From Paenibacillus soyae (lineage in GTDB: Bacteria > Bacillota > Bacilli > Paenibacillales > Paenibacillaceae), in contig NZ_JANIPJ010000024.1 of NCBI RefSeq assembly GCF_024623455.1, forward strand, positions 1 to 64,000: DNA of 64,000 nt, read 5' to 3'. The notes under the pieces were generated by a model. It saw nothing but the letters and a program-made list of their open reading frames with translations. It searched no databases and had not been told where the DNA came from. Of the stretch, positions 27,104-35,112 are shown in pieces. The position numbers were made by a program, and so were the translations under genes. Within the stretch, counting starts at the first letter, position 1. Every line of letters begins with the position of its first letter.

Positions 27104-28231
27104 ATGTTCCACAGTACACGCAAATCGGCATGGCGCAGAACCGCGCTGCTGATCGCTTCAGCGGTGCTCGCCATGACGATGCTGGCGGCATGCGGGGGCG
27201 ACAAAGGGCATTCGCTCGAATTCAAGGGCGTGGGCGACGGCGAAGTCGTAGCCACGTACAAAGGCGGACAGGTGACGCAAGCCGAGCTGGACAAGTATCT
27301 CAGCCTCTTCGTGCTTTCCCAGCCTGCCTATGAGTCCATTGTCGAGGTGCCGGAATTCAAGAAAGCGCTGCTCGAGCAATACGTGTCGTACAAGATTCTC
27401 GGCGCTCAAGCTTCGGAGGATTCCTTGAAGGCGGCGCGCAAGCAAGTGGATGAGCAGTTGCAGCAATTCAAGGACTACAAGAAACAAGACGAGACGTTCG
27501 CGGCTGAGGTGAAGGAGAAGAAAATCACCGATGAGGATATGGGGACGTTCTTGCTTCTGAATGCGGCAACAATCGAACATATGAATTCCAAAGTAACGGA
27601 TGAGGATATAACCAAATCGTACGAAACGATGAAGAACGACTTCACGATCGTCTCCGCGCGCCATATTCTGGTCGCGACGTCCGAGACGGATCCGACTACG
27701 CAGGAATCGAAGGAGCTGCGTACGCTGGAGGAAGCTCTTGCTCGCGCCAAGGAAGCGAAGGCGAAGCTGGACGCCGGCGGAGATTGGACCGAGCTGGCCA
27801 AGCAATATTCCGACGACGGAGGCTCCAAGGAGAATGGCGGCCTATACGAGAACGCAACTGCGGGACAATGGGTCGAAGCATTCAAGAAGGCCGCAATCGA
27901 GCAGGAAGTCGGCGTGATCGGAGAGCCGGTCGAGACCGAGTACGGCTATCACGTGATCAAGGTTGAGAAGCGTGAAGAGAAAACCTACGATCAGCTGTCC
28001 GACGACCAGAAGGAGCAAGTGAAGAGCGCAGCGGCCTACACGTACATGGAGACATTCATGACGGAAGAGATGCCGAAGCAGGAGCTCAACATTACGCTGC
28101 CTGAGCCTGAGACAGAAGAGGGCGAGGCTGGCACAGAAGGCGATGCCGGTACAGAAGGCGAGTCGAACGCAGGAGCTGCCGAAGGCGATGCATCCGGCAA
28201 TACGGCGGCAAGCGACGAGAAAAAGGAATAA
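27104..28231 (+). CDS. PrsA/SurA-like lipoprotein foldase (parvulin)
   Basis: A 375-residue lipoprotein: signal peptide (1-~27, hydrophobic ALLIASAVLAMTMLAAC) with a LAAC lipobox, an SurA-like helical N-terminal part, and a PpiC rotamase domain (about 185-295, SARHILVA...YSDDGGSKENGGLYE...GYHVIKVEKR). The tail is Glu/Gly/Thr-rich low complexity. It likely folds exported proteins outside the membrane. ATG 27104 seven bases after AAGGGGA; the longer frame starts inside repeat copy 1. A TATAAT at 27082 may be its -10. Confidence 0.9.
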   Translation: MFHSTRKSAWRRTALLIASAVLAMTMLAACGGDKGHSLEFKGVGDGEVVATYKGGQVTQAELDKYLSLFVLSQPAYESIVEVPEFKKALLEQYVSYKILGAQASEDSLKAARKQVDEQLQQFKDYKKQDETFAAEVKEKKITDEDMGTFLLLNAATIEHMNSKVTDEDITKSYETMKNDFTIVSARHILVATSETDPTTQESKELRTLEEALARAKEAKAKLDAGGDWTELAKQYSDDGGSKENGGLYENATAGQWVEAFKKAAIEQEVGVIGEPVETEYGYHVIKVEKREEKTYDQLSDDQKEQVKSAAAYTYMETFMTEEMPKQELNITLPEPETEEGEAGTEGDAGTEGESNAGAAEGDASGNTAASDEKKE

Positions 28232-28242
28232 GATACGGAACG

Positions 28243-28291
28243 AACCGTTCCGCAAGCAGAACAATGGATCTGCTTGCGGAGCGGTTTTTTT
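28243..28291 (+). terminator. Foldase gene terminator
   Basis: AACCGTTCCGCAAGCAG / CTGCTTGCGGAGCGGTT long stem (one mismatch) followed by seven T residues. Confidence 0.92.
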
Positions 28292-28310
28292 GCGTTTAAG
28301 GGCAGTAAAT

Positions 28311-28340
28311 GGATACATTTTCCCATCTTGGAACACACTA
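28311..28340 (+). promoter_or_regulatory. Candidate sigma-G promoter of the ger operon
   Basis: GGATA, 18 bp, CACACTA: one mismatch per box to sigma-G consensus, 49 bp before the first ger gene. Ger receptor operons are forespore-expressed. Confidence 0.4.
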
Positions 28341-28389
28341 AGCATTGGCAGAATGAGATCGGCATACAGCCGGTTCTGGAGGTGCGGAG

Positions 28390-30003
28390 ATGAGAAAAAC
28401 GAACAGTCCGAAAAAAAAGACGTCCGTAACCGTGGTCCATTCTCTGCAGGAGTATGAAGACCGGCAGATCAGCGGTTCGTTGGAGGAAGTCGATGCGATC
28501 ATCGAGGAGGCGCTTGGCGGCACCGAGGATCTATCCGTTCGCAAATTTCTAATATTCGGGCAGCACCGGGCCATTATGTACGGCTTCTCCCATATGGTCA
28601 ATCACGTAATGATCAACGAGGCGATCATGAGGCCGCTCATGCAGCCGCCCTATCACTTACAGGGCAGAAGCATCCCGGTAGAGGAGTTGGCGGACGTCCT
28701 GCTGCAGGAGACGCTCTACCATGACGATGTTTCCAAAGAGAACAACGTCGCGGCTCTATTACGGGCGCTGCTTGGCGGCGAATCCGTCATCGTCGTCGAG
28801 GGATTAGGCGAAGCCCTCTTGGTCGGCTCGAGAAATATCGACAAGAGGGGAATCGAGCAGCCGGCGACGGAGCAAGTCATACGGGGGCCTCGTGAAGGCT
28901 TTATTGAATCCCTGGACACCAATTTATCACTTATCCGGTACCGTCTGCAGTCGGCCGAGCTGCGCGTAGAGATGAGGGATATCGGCCGAAGGACGAAGTC
29001 GAAGGTTGCCGTCTGTTACATGGAGGGGATTACGGATCCGAAGCTGGTTGAAGAGCTGGATCGCCGGCTGGACCAAATTGACATCGACGGCGTACTGGAC
29101 TCCGGCTATCTCGAGCAGTTCATCGAGGATCATAAATGGTCGCCGTTTCCCCAGGTGCAATATACGGAGCGTCCCGACAAGATCGTAGCCAACCTGCTGG
29201 AGGGACGCTTAGCCATCATGGTCGACGGATCGCCGCTCGCGCTGGTCGTGCCGACAGTGTTCAACCAGTTCTACCAGACGGTGGAGGATTATACGGAGAG
29301 GTTTCTCCTGATGAGCGCCATACGGCTCGCGAGGCTGGTGGCCCTGGTATTCTCGCTTGTATTCCCATCCCTCTATGTCGCTATCATCTCGTTCAATCCG
29401 GAGCTAATTCCGACCGAATTCGCCGTTGCGGTAGCGGGCGGAAGAGCCGGCGTGCCGTTCCCGGCCGTCGTCGAGGTGTTAATCATGGAGGTATCGATGG
29501 AGGTGCTGAGGGAGGCGACGATCCGGCTGCCTCAGCAGGTCGGCGGCGCGTTGTCGATCGTCGGGGTGCTGGTTATCGGACAGGCGGCCGTCTCGGCGGG
29601 CTTCGCCAGTCCTATCACCGTCGTTATCATCGCGCTTACCACAATCGGGTCGTTCGCTACGCCAGCGTATAATGCGGCGCTCGCGCTAAGGCTGCTCCGG
29701 TTCCCGCTTATTATTATGGCTGGCGTATTCGGGCTGTATGGCATAATGATCGGCCTCATCGTGATCGTCAACCATCTATTGTCCTTGAAATCGTTCGGCG
29801 TTCCTTACTTGAGTCCGTTCGTGCCGGGCGATTATAACGGATTGAAGGATCTTCTCATCCGGGGGCCGCTGGGCAAGATGAAGCGGAGACCGGCTTTCTT
29901 GAATCCACAGGACACTACCAAGCTAGCGGGGACGGACGACGAGAGCGGCGAGAGTGAGAAGGGGCTGCCGCCGTTGGAGACGACGAGACCGTCCCCCTCG
30001 TAA
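28390..30003 (+). CDS. Germinant receptor A subunit (GerA/GerKA family)
   Basis: A 537-residue GerA-type A subunit of the spore inner-membrane germinant receptor. A ~290-residue soluble N-terminal domain (RGPREGFIESLDTNLSLIRYRL is a family signature) precedes about five to six membrane segments (about 300-460, including YVAIISFNPELIPTEF and the GVPFPAVVEVLIMEVSMEVLREA motif). First of an A-B-C-small gene operon. ATG follows GGAGGTG. Which germinant it senses is unknown. Confidence 0.94.
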   Translation: MRKTNSPKKKTSVTVVHSLQEYEDRQISGSLEEVDAIIEEALGGTEDLSVRKFLIFGQHRAIMYGFSHMVNHVMINEAIMRPLMQPPYHLQGRSIPVEELADVLLQETLYHDDVSKENNVAALLRALLGGESVIVVEGLGEALLVGSRNIDKRGIEQPATEQVIRGPREGFIESLDTNLSLIRYRLQSAELRVEMRDIGRRTKSKVAVCYMEGITDPKLVEELDRRLDQIDIDGVLDSGYLEQFIEDHKWSPFPQVQYTERPDKIVANLLEGRLAIMVDGSPLALVVPTVFNQFYQTVEDYTERFLLMSAIRLARLVALVFSLVFPSLYVAIISFNPELIPTEFAVAVAGGRAGVPFPAVVEVLIMEVSMEVLREATIRLPQQVGGALSIVGVLVIGQAAVSAGFASPITVVIIALTTIGSFATPAYNAALALRLLRFPLIIMAGVFGLYGIMIGLIVIVNHLLSLKSFGVPYLSPFVPGDYNGLKDLLIRGPLGKMKRRPAFLNPQDTTKLAGTDDESGESEKGLPPLETTRPSPS

Positions 30004-30045
30004 TCAGAAGACTTATGAATAAGCGGCCAGAAAGGAGAAATAGGC

Positions 30046-31149
30046 ATGGGGAATACGAATGAACGTCCGATTACGATGCTGCAGACGGCAACCATTTTGG
30101 TGAGCACCCTCATAGGCGTAGGGGTTCTTCCCCTCCCGCTGTTCGCCGTTCGAGCCGCGGATTCAGCGGCTCCGTTCGTGACGATGCTCGGCATCGGCTT
30201 CGCCTCCATCAGCCTTCTTCTGCTCACCTGGCTCGGAATACGATTTCCGAAGGAAACGATATTCGAGTACAGCAACCGGATTATCGGGAAGTGGCTGGGC
30301 ACGGTCGGCACCCTCCTCGTCATTCTCTTCTTTGCTATCCTGACTTCTTTGGCGGCAAGGGAATTCGGCGAGGTTGTCGTCACGTCGGTCCTGAAATCGA
30401 CGCCTGTTGAAGTAACGGTTATCGTCATGCTGGTGCTGGCGGCGATCTCTACGCGCAAGCCGCTTACCTTGTTCGCGTACATGCATAACTTTTATTTTCC
30501 ATGGCTGCTGGTGCCTGTCGTGCTTATTTCGATCCTCTCTCTCAACAACGCGGAGATCGTTAATTTGCAGCCGATTATCTGGTCGCATCCTCAGAAAGTA
30601 TTCATAGGAACCCTTACGATCGCGGCTCTGTTCCAAGGCTCGTTCGTTATCACGGTCATCATTCCTTCCATGCGCAAGCCGCAGAAGGCAATGAGGGCGA
30701 GCATCATCGGCATATTAATTGCAGGAGGGTTATATCTGGTGATCGTTTCGGCCTCTGTAGGCGTGTTCGGAGCCGAGGAAATCAAGAAGCTGCTGTGGCC
30801 CACCCTGGAGCTGGCCAAAGCGACGTCACTGCCGGCCAACGTGCTCGAGAGGTTGGATGCGGCGTTTCTGGCCGTATGGGTAACGGCGGTGTTCACGACG
30901 CTGCTGTCCAGCTACTTTTTGACGCTTTATGCTTTGAAGCAGCTATTCAAAATGCAGGATCACCGGGTTTTCTCGTTTATTCTGCTGCCATTTGTATTCT
31001 TCATGGCGATGCTTCCGCAGAACGTTACGCATCTCTACGGCGTTATCGAGGATGTAGGCCGAATCGGGCTGGTCATCACGACGGCTTATCCCGCGGTTCT
31101 TGCGCTTCTCGCCTTCGTTCGGAAGAAGAGGGGGGAATCGGATGGATAG
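30046..31149 (+). CDS. Germinant receptor B subunit (GerB/GerKB family)
   Basis: A 367-residue integral membrane protein with about ten hydrophobic segments, of the spore-germination (APC-superfamily) transporter family (PF03845 type). The TLIGVGVLPLP N-terminal helix and the FHRKPLTL-like TRKPLTLFAY region are seen. B subunits bind the germinant. It overlaps gerC by eight bases, so the two are translationally coupled. Confidence 0.93.
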   Translation: MGNTNERPITMLQTATILVSTLIGVGVLPLPLFAVRAADSAAPFVTMLGIGFASISLLLLTWLGIRFPKETIFEYSNRIIGKWLGTVGTLLVILFFAILTSLAAREFGEVVVTSVLKSTPVEVTVIVMLVLAAISTRKPLTLFAYMHNFYFPWLLVPVVLISILSLNNAEIVNLQPIIWSHPQKVFIGTLTIAALFQGSFVITVIIPSMRKPQKAMRASIIGILIAGGLYLVIVSASVGVFGAEEIKKLLWPTLELAKATSLPANVLERLDAAFLAVWVTAVFTTLLSSYFLTLYALKQLFKMQDHRVFSFILLPFVFFMAMLPQNVTHLYGVIEDVGRIGLVITTAYPAVLALLAFVRKKRGESDG

Positions 31150-32377
31150 AAGAGGACTTCTCGCGAGACTGCGGCTGCTTGCGGCAGCGCTCCTGCTGAC
31201 GCCGCTTCTCTCCGGCTGCTGGGACCGTCTGGAGATTGACGAACGAGCGGTCGTGCTAGGCGTTTCGATCGACGAGGCGACGGAAGGCGATGAGCGCGAA
31301 AGCGAAATATCGCACGTCAAAGGCTCGCTTCCACCGCCTAAACACGGGCTCGTCAAGGTAGGCGTGCAGATTGCGCTTCCGGGACGGATCCCGCTCGGCC
31401 CCGGAGAGGGCGGCGGCGGCACCGACCCGAGCCAGACGTTATGGGTCATTCACGTGGTGGGTCATTCCATTGACGATGCCTTCATGAATTTGCAGCAGCA
31501 GGTATCCAGCAAGCTGTTCTTCGGACATCTCCGCATTATTGCCGTATCGGAGGCGGTAGCGAGGAAGGGGATGGAGAATATAAACGATTATTTCCGCCGT
31601 AATTCCGAAGTGAGGCGGATGGCCTGGTTGATGGTGACCAAGGGGAAAGCTTCCAGCTTGATGACAGCCGCGCCCAAGCTGGAGAGGATACCGACGCTCT
31701 TCCTTATGTCGACGCTCGACAACTCGATCCGTATGGGCAAGTTCCCGAAAGATTTCATCGGCATCTATTGGAGCAATTCGTCGAAGAAGGGGCAGGAAGG
31801 CTTCCTTCCTTATGTTATCCTGAAGGATGAACAGAATGTCGAAATCAGCGGTCTTGCTTATTTCCGCAGCGAGAAGATGGTCGGATCGACGAAGCCCATG
31901 GAGGTAGCCGGCTATCTCGGACTGAAAGGGGTGAACCCGGCCGGCTATCGCGCGGTGGTGATGCTGGATGAGGACGATCCCGACTCGGCTGTCATGACCA
32001 ATGTGACGCACCGGCAGTCGAAGATTAAGCTTAGCTTAAAGGACGGAATGCCGCATTTCCATATCCAGGTGGAGCTTGAAGCGAATCTGGAGGAGAAGCT
32101 GAGCGAGCATCTGGCAATTAACGACCCAAGCGTCATTCAACAGATCGAGAGGAAGCAATCCGAAACGTCCGTGAAGTTCTACCAGAACATCATTAAACAG
32201 ACGCAGGCCAAAGGCTCGGATATATTCGGCTTCGGCGAGCAGATCAGATCCAAGAAGCCGGCTTACTGGAGCCGGGAGATCGGGACCAAAGAGAAATGGC
32301 AGGAAATGTACAAAGAGACGACATTCGATGTCGAAGTCGTGGTGAAAATCCGGAGAATCGGAATGAAAGCGACATAA
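31142..32377 (+). CDS. Germinant receptor C subunit lipoprotein (GerC/GerKC family)
   Basis: A 411-residue lipoprotein: signal peptide with lipobox LSGC (about residue 25) followed by WDRLEIDERAVVLGVSID, the typical GerC opening (WDxxEI). The three-domain GerAC fold continues with GHLRIIAVSEAVARKG and PKDFIGIYWS. ATG start at 31142 after GGGGGG; starts further upstream lie within gerB. Confidence 0.94.
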   Translation: MDRRGLLARLRLLAAALLLTPLLSGCWDRLEIDERAVVLGVSIDEATEGDERESEISHVKGSLPPPKHGLVKVGVQIALPGRIPLGPGEGGGGTDPSQTLWVIHVVGHSIDDAFMNLQQQVSSKLFFGHLRIIAVSEAVARKGMENINDYFRRNSEVRRMAWLMVTKGKASSLMTAAPKLERIPTLFLMSTLDNSIRMGKFPKDFIGIYWSNSSKKGQEGFLPYVILKDEQNVEISGLAYFRSEKMVGSTKPMEVAGYLGLKGVNPAGYRAVVMLDEDDPDSAVMTNVTHRQSKIKLSLKDGMPHFHIQVELEANLEEKLSEHLAINDPSVIQQIERKQSETSVKFYQNIIKQTQAKGSDIFGFGEQIRSKKPAYWSREIGTKEKWQEMYKETTFDVEVVVKIRRIGMKAT

Positions 32378-32405
32378 GCCCGCGAAGAAGGAGAGATGGA
32401 CGGAA

Positions 32406-32603
32406 ATGATGATCCAAGGCATATTCACATTCGGCTTCTCGGGCTATCTCTTCTTGTTATTCGCGGCCAGCGGCGCGTTCCTGCTGCTAATCGAGAGTAA
32501 AGCATCGGGATCCGACCGCAAAAGCTATAGGCTCTCCAAGCGCTTCGGCTGGATCCACCTCATGTTAAGCCTCGTCGTCGTCATGATGCTGTGGCTGAGA
32601 TAA
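32406..32603 (+). CDS. Small two-span membrane protein at the end of the ger operon
   Basis: A 65-residue protein with two predicted membrane helices (about 9-28 and 48-64) separated by a basic loop (SKASGSDRKSYRLSKRFG). It starts 28 bp after the C subunit, after AAGGAGAG. Size, topology and position fit the 'D subunit' described for some gerA-type operons, which tunes receptor function; that assignment is inference from context. Confidence 0.75.
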   Translation: MMIQGIFTFGFSGYLFLLFAASGAFLLLIESKASGSDRKSYRLSKRFGWIHLMLSLVVVMMLWLR

Positions 32604-32630
32604 GCAGGCGCTGTATTTTCTCTTGAAGTA

Positions 32631-32670
32631 TTGCTTGATTCTGTAAAAAGTGATATCATAAAAATATCAC
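32631..32670 (+). promoter_or_regulatory. Promoter and palindromic operator of the SPFH-RHH operon
   Basis: TTGCTT, 17 bp, TATCAT gives a sigma-A promoter. Its -10 lies inside GTGATAT-7-ATATCAC (32650-32670), and a further TATCA-cat-TGATA palindrome follows (32665-32677). Alternating TGATA/TATCA half-sites suit a ribbon-helix-helix repressor, and one is encoded in the same operon. Confidence 0.6.
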
Positions 32671-32690
32671 ATTGATATGGAGTGATGCTC

Positions 32691-33563
32691 ATGAGAGAAA
32701 AGAAGGCCTTATACGTTAGCGGATATTTGGGATTGCTGATCGCTATTCTGGCGGGATTAGGCGGCGCTGCGCTGGCCATTCTGCAGGCAACGTCCGAAGA
32801 ACCTTCAGGACTGCTGCTAGCCGTCGGCGTCGTGCTGGTCGTCCTGTCCCTGCTGATGCTGTCGTCGTTCGTGATCGTGCAGCCGAACGAAGCAAAAGTG
32901 ATTACGTTCTTCGGAACCTATATCGGCACTATTATCGAGAGCGGCCTATGGATGGTTCTGCCTTTGACGTCCAAGTCGACTGTATCGCTTAAGGTGCGCA
33001 ACTTCAACAGCCAGAAGCTGAAGGTAAACGACGCGGAGGGCAATCCCGTGGAAATCGGCGCGGTCGTCGTGTTCAAGGTAGTCGATACGGCGAAGGCTTC
33101 CTTCGATGTCGACAACTACGAACGGTTCGTCGAAATACAGAGCGAGACGGCCATTCGCCATATTGCTGCCCAATATCCTTACGATATATTCGAGGACGAG
33201 GCCGGCATTACGCTGCGAGGCAACGCGGACGAAGTGGCGGCCGAGCTGCTGCGCGAGCTGCAGGATCGCCTCGACGTCGCGGGCGTGGAGCTCAGGGAAA
33301 CGCGCATTACGCATCTCGCTTACGCGCCTGAAATCGCGAGCGCGATGCTTCAGCGGCAGCAGGCTATTGCGATTGTGGCCGCGCGCCAGAAGATCGTGGA
33401 GGGCGCGGTCGGCATGGTGGACGCGGCACTCCGCAAGCTGGAGGAGAACGGAATCGAGCTGGATGCCGAGCGGCGGGCGGCGATGGTGAACAACTTGATG
33501 GTATCGATCGTATCCGACCGGGCGGCGCAGCCGGTTATTAATACGGGATCGTTGTACAGTTAA
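32691..33563 (+). CDS. SPFH/band-7 domain membrane protein
   Basis: A 290-residue SPFH (stomatin/flotillin-like) protein. Two adjacent N-terminal membrane helices (about 10-30 and 40-65) precede the SPFH domain (about 68-250, IVQPNEAKVITFFGTYIGTI, then AAVVVFKVVD-type core and LQRQQAIAIVAARQKIVEGA). Such proteins organise membrane microdomains. ATG 32691 after GGAGTG. Coupled with a ribbon-helix-helix gene 12 bp downstream; its client is unknown. Confidence 0.88.
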   Translation: MREKKALYVSGYLGLLIAILAGLGGAALAILQATSEEPSGLLLAVGVVLVVLSLLMLSSFVIVQPNEAKVITFFGTYIGTIIESGLWMVLPLTSKSTVSLKVRNFNSQKLKVNDAEGNPVEIGAVVVFKVVDTAKASFDVDNYERFVEIQSETAIRHIAAQYPYDIFEDEAGITLRGNADEVAAELLRELQDRLDVAGVELRETRITHLAYAPEIASAMLQRQQAIAIVAARQKIVEGAVGMVDAALRKLEENGIELDAERRAAMVNNLMVSIVSDRAAQPVINTGSLYS

Positions 33564-33575
33564 GGGCCGCCTTCC

Positions 33576-33758
33576 ATGGCCAAAGAGAAGAAGGCGTTCC
33601 CGCTGCGCCTGGATCCGGACATTCACCGCGCGCTCGAGCAATGGGCTGCAGACGAATTCCGCAGCGTCAACGGACATATCGAGTTTCTGCTGCGTGAAGC
33701 GCTCGCCAAAGCGGGCAGACTCGGCAAGCCTCGCCTGGATGCCGAGCAGGACAAATAA
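33576..33758 (+). CDS. Arc-type ribbon-helix-helix protein
   Basis: A 60-residue protein, MAKEKKAFPLRLDPDIHRALEQWAADEFRSVNGHIEFLLREAL, with the RHH pattern: a basic beta-strand FPLRLD followed by two helices. It probably represses its own operon through the TGATA/TATCA palindromes upstream of the SPFH gene. No toxin gene adjoins. Weak ribosome-binding site; likely coupled to the SPFH gene. Followed by a strong terminator. Confidence 0.87.
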   Translation: MAKEKKAFPLRLDPDIHRALEQWAADEFRSVNGHIEFLLREALAKAGRLGKPRLDAEQDK

Positions 33759-33771
33759 TGCGATTCGACAA

Positions 33772-33812
33772 GACGGCGTCTGCCTGCTTCCTGCGGGCGG
33801 ACGCCGTTTTTT
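33772..33812 (+). terminator. SPFH-RHH operon terminator
   Basis: GACGGCGTC / GACGCCGT stem with further pairing inside, followed by six T residues. Confidence 0.88.
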
Positions 33813-34182
33813 GTGTAAACGCCAGCGACTGGGTATGCTTTCAAGGATTGGGGAATAGTAAGGATCCGACGGTGTGAGAAGCACGCGCGCGGCTGCAGTC
33901 GTATCCTTCCTGCACAGGCTGGAGTCGTGCATAAGATACTGGGAGCGGATGAATACTATGGTCAGATTCAAAAAAATCTTCATTGAAGGATCGACCTCTT
34001 CAATACCGGTTATGGACCCGGTAGGAGTTATCATCCGCCGCGCAAGTCAAGCGGACTCGCTGCCCGGAAGTACTTCGAGGACGGCGATGATCCTCGTGGA
34101 GCTCTCAGTGATGTTTCTCATCATAAATTGATGCAAGTATCCAGTCGATTCAAAATCCTCTAGGAAAGCGGGGCAACAAGAA
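33813..34182. other. 370-bp spacer before spoVT
   Basis: Contains a sigma-G-type promoter (33929-33958) and then a ~225-nt leader with hairpins such as ATTGAAG...CTTCAAT (33982-34004). An 85-codon frame at 33874 crosses the promoter, lacks a ribosome-binding site and is not credible as a gene. Confidence 0.55.
33929..33958 (+). promoter_or_regulatory. Sigma-G promoter of spoVT
   Basis: GCATA, 18 bp, AATACTA: one base off consensus CATACTA with ideal spacing. spoVT is a sigma-G gene in B. subtilis; here the leader would be unusually long (~220 nt). Confidence 0.6.
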
Positions 34183-34725
34183 ATGAAAGCAACTGGAATA
34201 GTACGTCGTATCGATGATCTAGGGCGTGTGGTGATTCCCAAAGAGATTCGCCGTACCTTGCGTATACGCGAAGGCGATCCGCTGGAAATCTTCGTAGACC
34301 GTGACGGAGAAGTCATTCTGAAAAAATACTCTCCGATCGGCGAGCTCGGCGACTTCGCCAAGGAGTATGCGGAATCGCTGCATGAAAGCACCGGCCATAT
34401 TACGCTGATCTCGGATCGCGATACCATTATTACGGTAGCGGGCGCTTCCAAGAAGGAACTGATGGACAAGCCGATCGGCAGCACGCTCGAATCGTGCATG
34501 GACAACCGCAAGACGCTGACCGAAGCTAACGGCGGTCCGCATGAGATCGTAAAGGATCTGCAGGAAGAATATAGCGCGTACGTCGTCTCCCCGATTATCG
34601 CGAGCGGCGATCCAATCGGAACGGTCGTGCTGCTAAGCAAGGACGAATCGGTGAAGATGGCGCAGATGGAGCAGAAGATGGCGGAAACCGCGGCCGGCTT
34701 CCTCGCCAAACAAATGGAGCAATAG
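34183..34725 (+). CDS. spoVT: Stage V sporulation regulator SpoVT
   Basis: A 180-residue forespore regulator: AbrB-type swapped-hairpin domain (1-50, MKATGIVRRIDDLGRVVIPKEIRRTL) and a C-terminal GAF-like domain (about 56-178). It modulates sigma-G genes. ATG start with AAAGCGGGG upstream. In B. subtilis it directly follows mfd; here ger and SPFH operons intervene. Confidence 0.96.
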   Translation: MKATGIVRRIDDLGRVVIPKEIRRTLRIREGDPLEIFVDRDGEVILKKYSPIGELGDFAKEYAESLHESTGHITLISDRDTIITVAGASKKELMDKPIGSTLESCMDNRKTLTEANGGPHEIVKDLQEEYSAYVVSPIIASGDPIGTVVLLSKDESVKMAQMEQKMAETAAGFLAKQMEQ

Positions 34726-34751
34726 CGAACGGTACACATAAGCTTTCAACG

Positions 34752-34778
34752 GCTTCCCCAGGAACGGGGAAGCTTTGT
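34752..34778 (+). terminator. spoVT terminator
   Basis: GCTTCCCC-AGGAAC-GGGGAAGC stem followed by TTTGTTG. Confidence 0.8.
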
Positions 34779-34782
34779 TGCG

Positions 34783-34797
34783 TTTTGAACAACCTCT
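34783..34797. repeat. Fragment of the structured repeat's right end
   Basis: TTTTGAACAACCTCT repeats exactly the right edge and flank of copy 2 (35046-35059 region), nine bases before copy 2 begins. It looks like a remnant or a solo end. Confidence 0.6.
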
Positions 34798-34805
34798 TAA
34801 TTCGG

Positions 34806-35052
34806 GTTCAAAAAGTCCGGTTTTCAGCACATGGGATGATGCTTACGAAGCTGCGTTTTTTCAAAACGCTGTAGAAGATTGAAAGAAGATTAGGAACTGA
34901 GGAGCGGAGCGTAGTTAAAGCTACGTGAGCACCTCAAATGTTTCCGAAGGAAACATACTTCGTAAGCACACGCTGTTCCGGCTGAATTCGATATTCGACG
35001 TCGAATAGGCTTCCCCGAGCTTACTTCGTGATCAAAAGCGGACTTTTTGAAC
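34806..35052. repeat. Structured intergenic repeat, copy 2 (247 bp)
   Basis: Ends GTTCAAAAAGTCCG and CGGACTTTTTGAAC pair perfectly over 14 bp, followed by TTTT/AAAA. Internal hairpins: GCGTTTT-TTTC-AAAACGC, CGTAG-TTAAA-GCTACG, ATGTTTCC-gaa-GGAAACAT, ATTCGACGTCGAAT. It shares all family words with copy 1. Its right end supplies the -35 (TTGAAC) of the promoter of the next gene. Confidence 0.88.
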
Positions 35053-35076
35053 AACCTCTCCGATTTGCGTTATAAT
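35047..35076 (+). promoter_or_regulatory. SpoVB-like gene promoter with its -35 in the repeat end
   Basis: TTGAAC (35047-35052, last six bases of repeat copy 2), 18 bp, TATAAT (35071-35076), 37 bp before the gene. Confidence 0.65.
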
Positions 35077-35112
35077 CAGGTATCATGTGCAGAATGGGAA
35101 GCAGGGAAAACA

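Noticed and set aside
33874..34131. 85-codon frame before spoVT
   Set aside because: It runs through a sigma-G promoter, has no ribosome-binding site and no protein-like composition.
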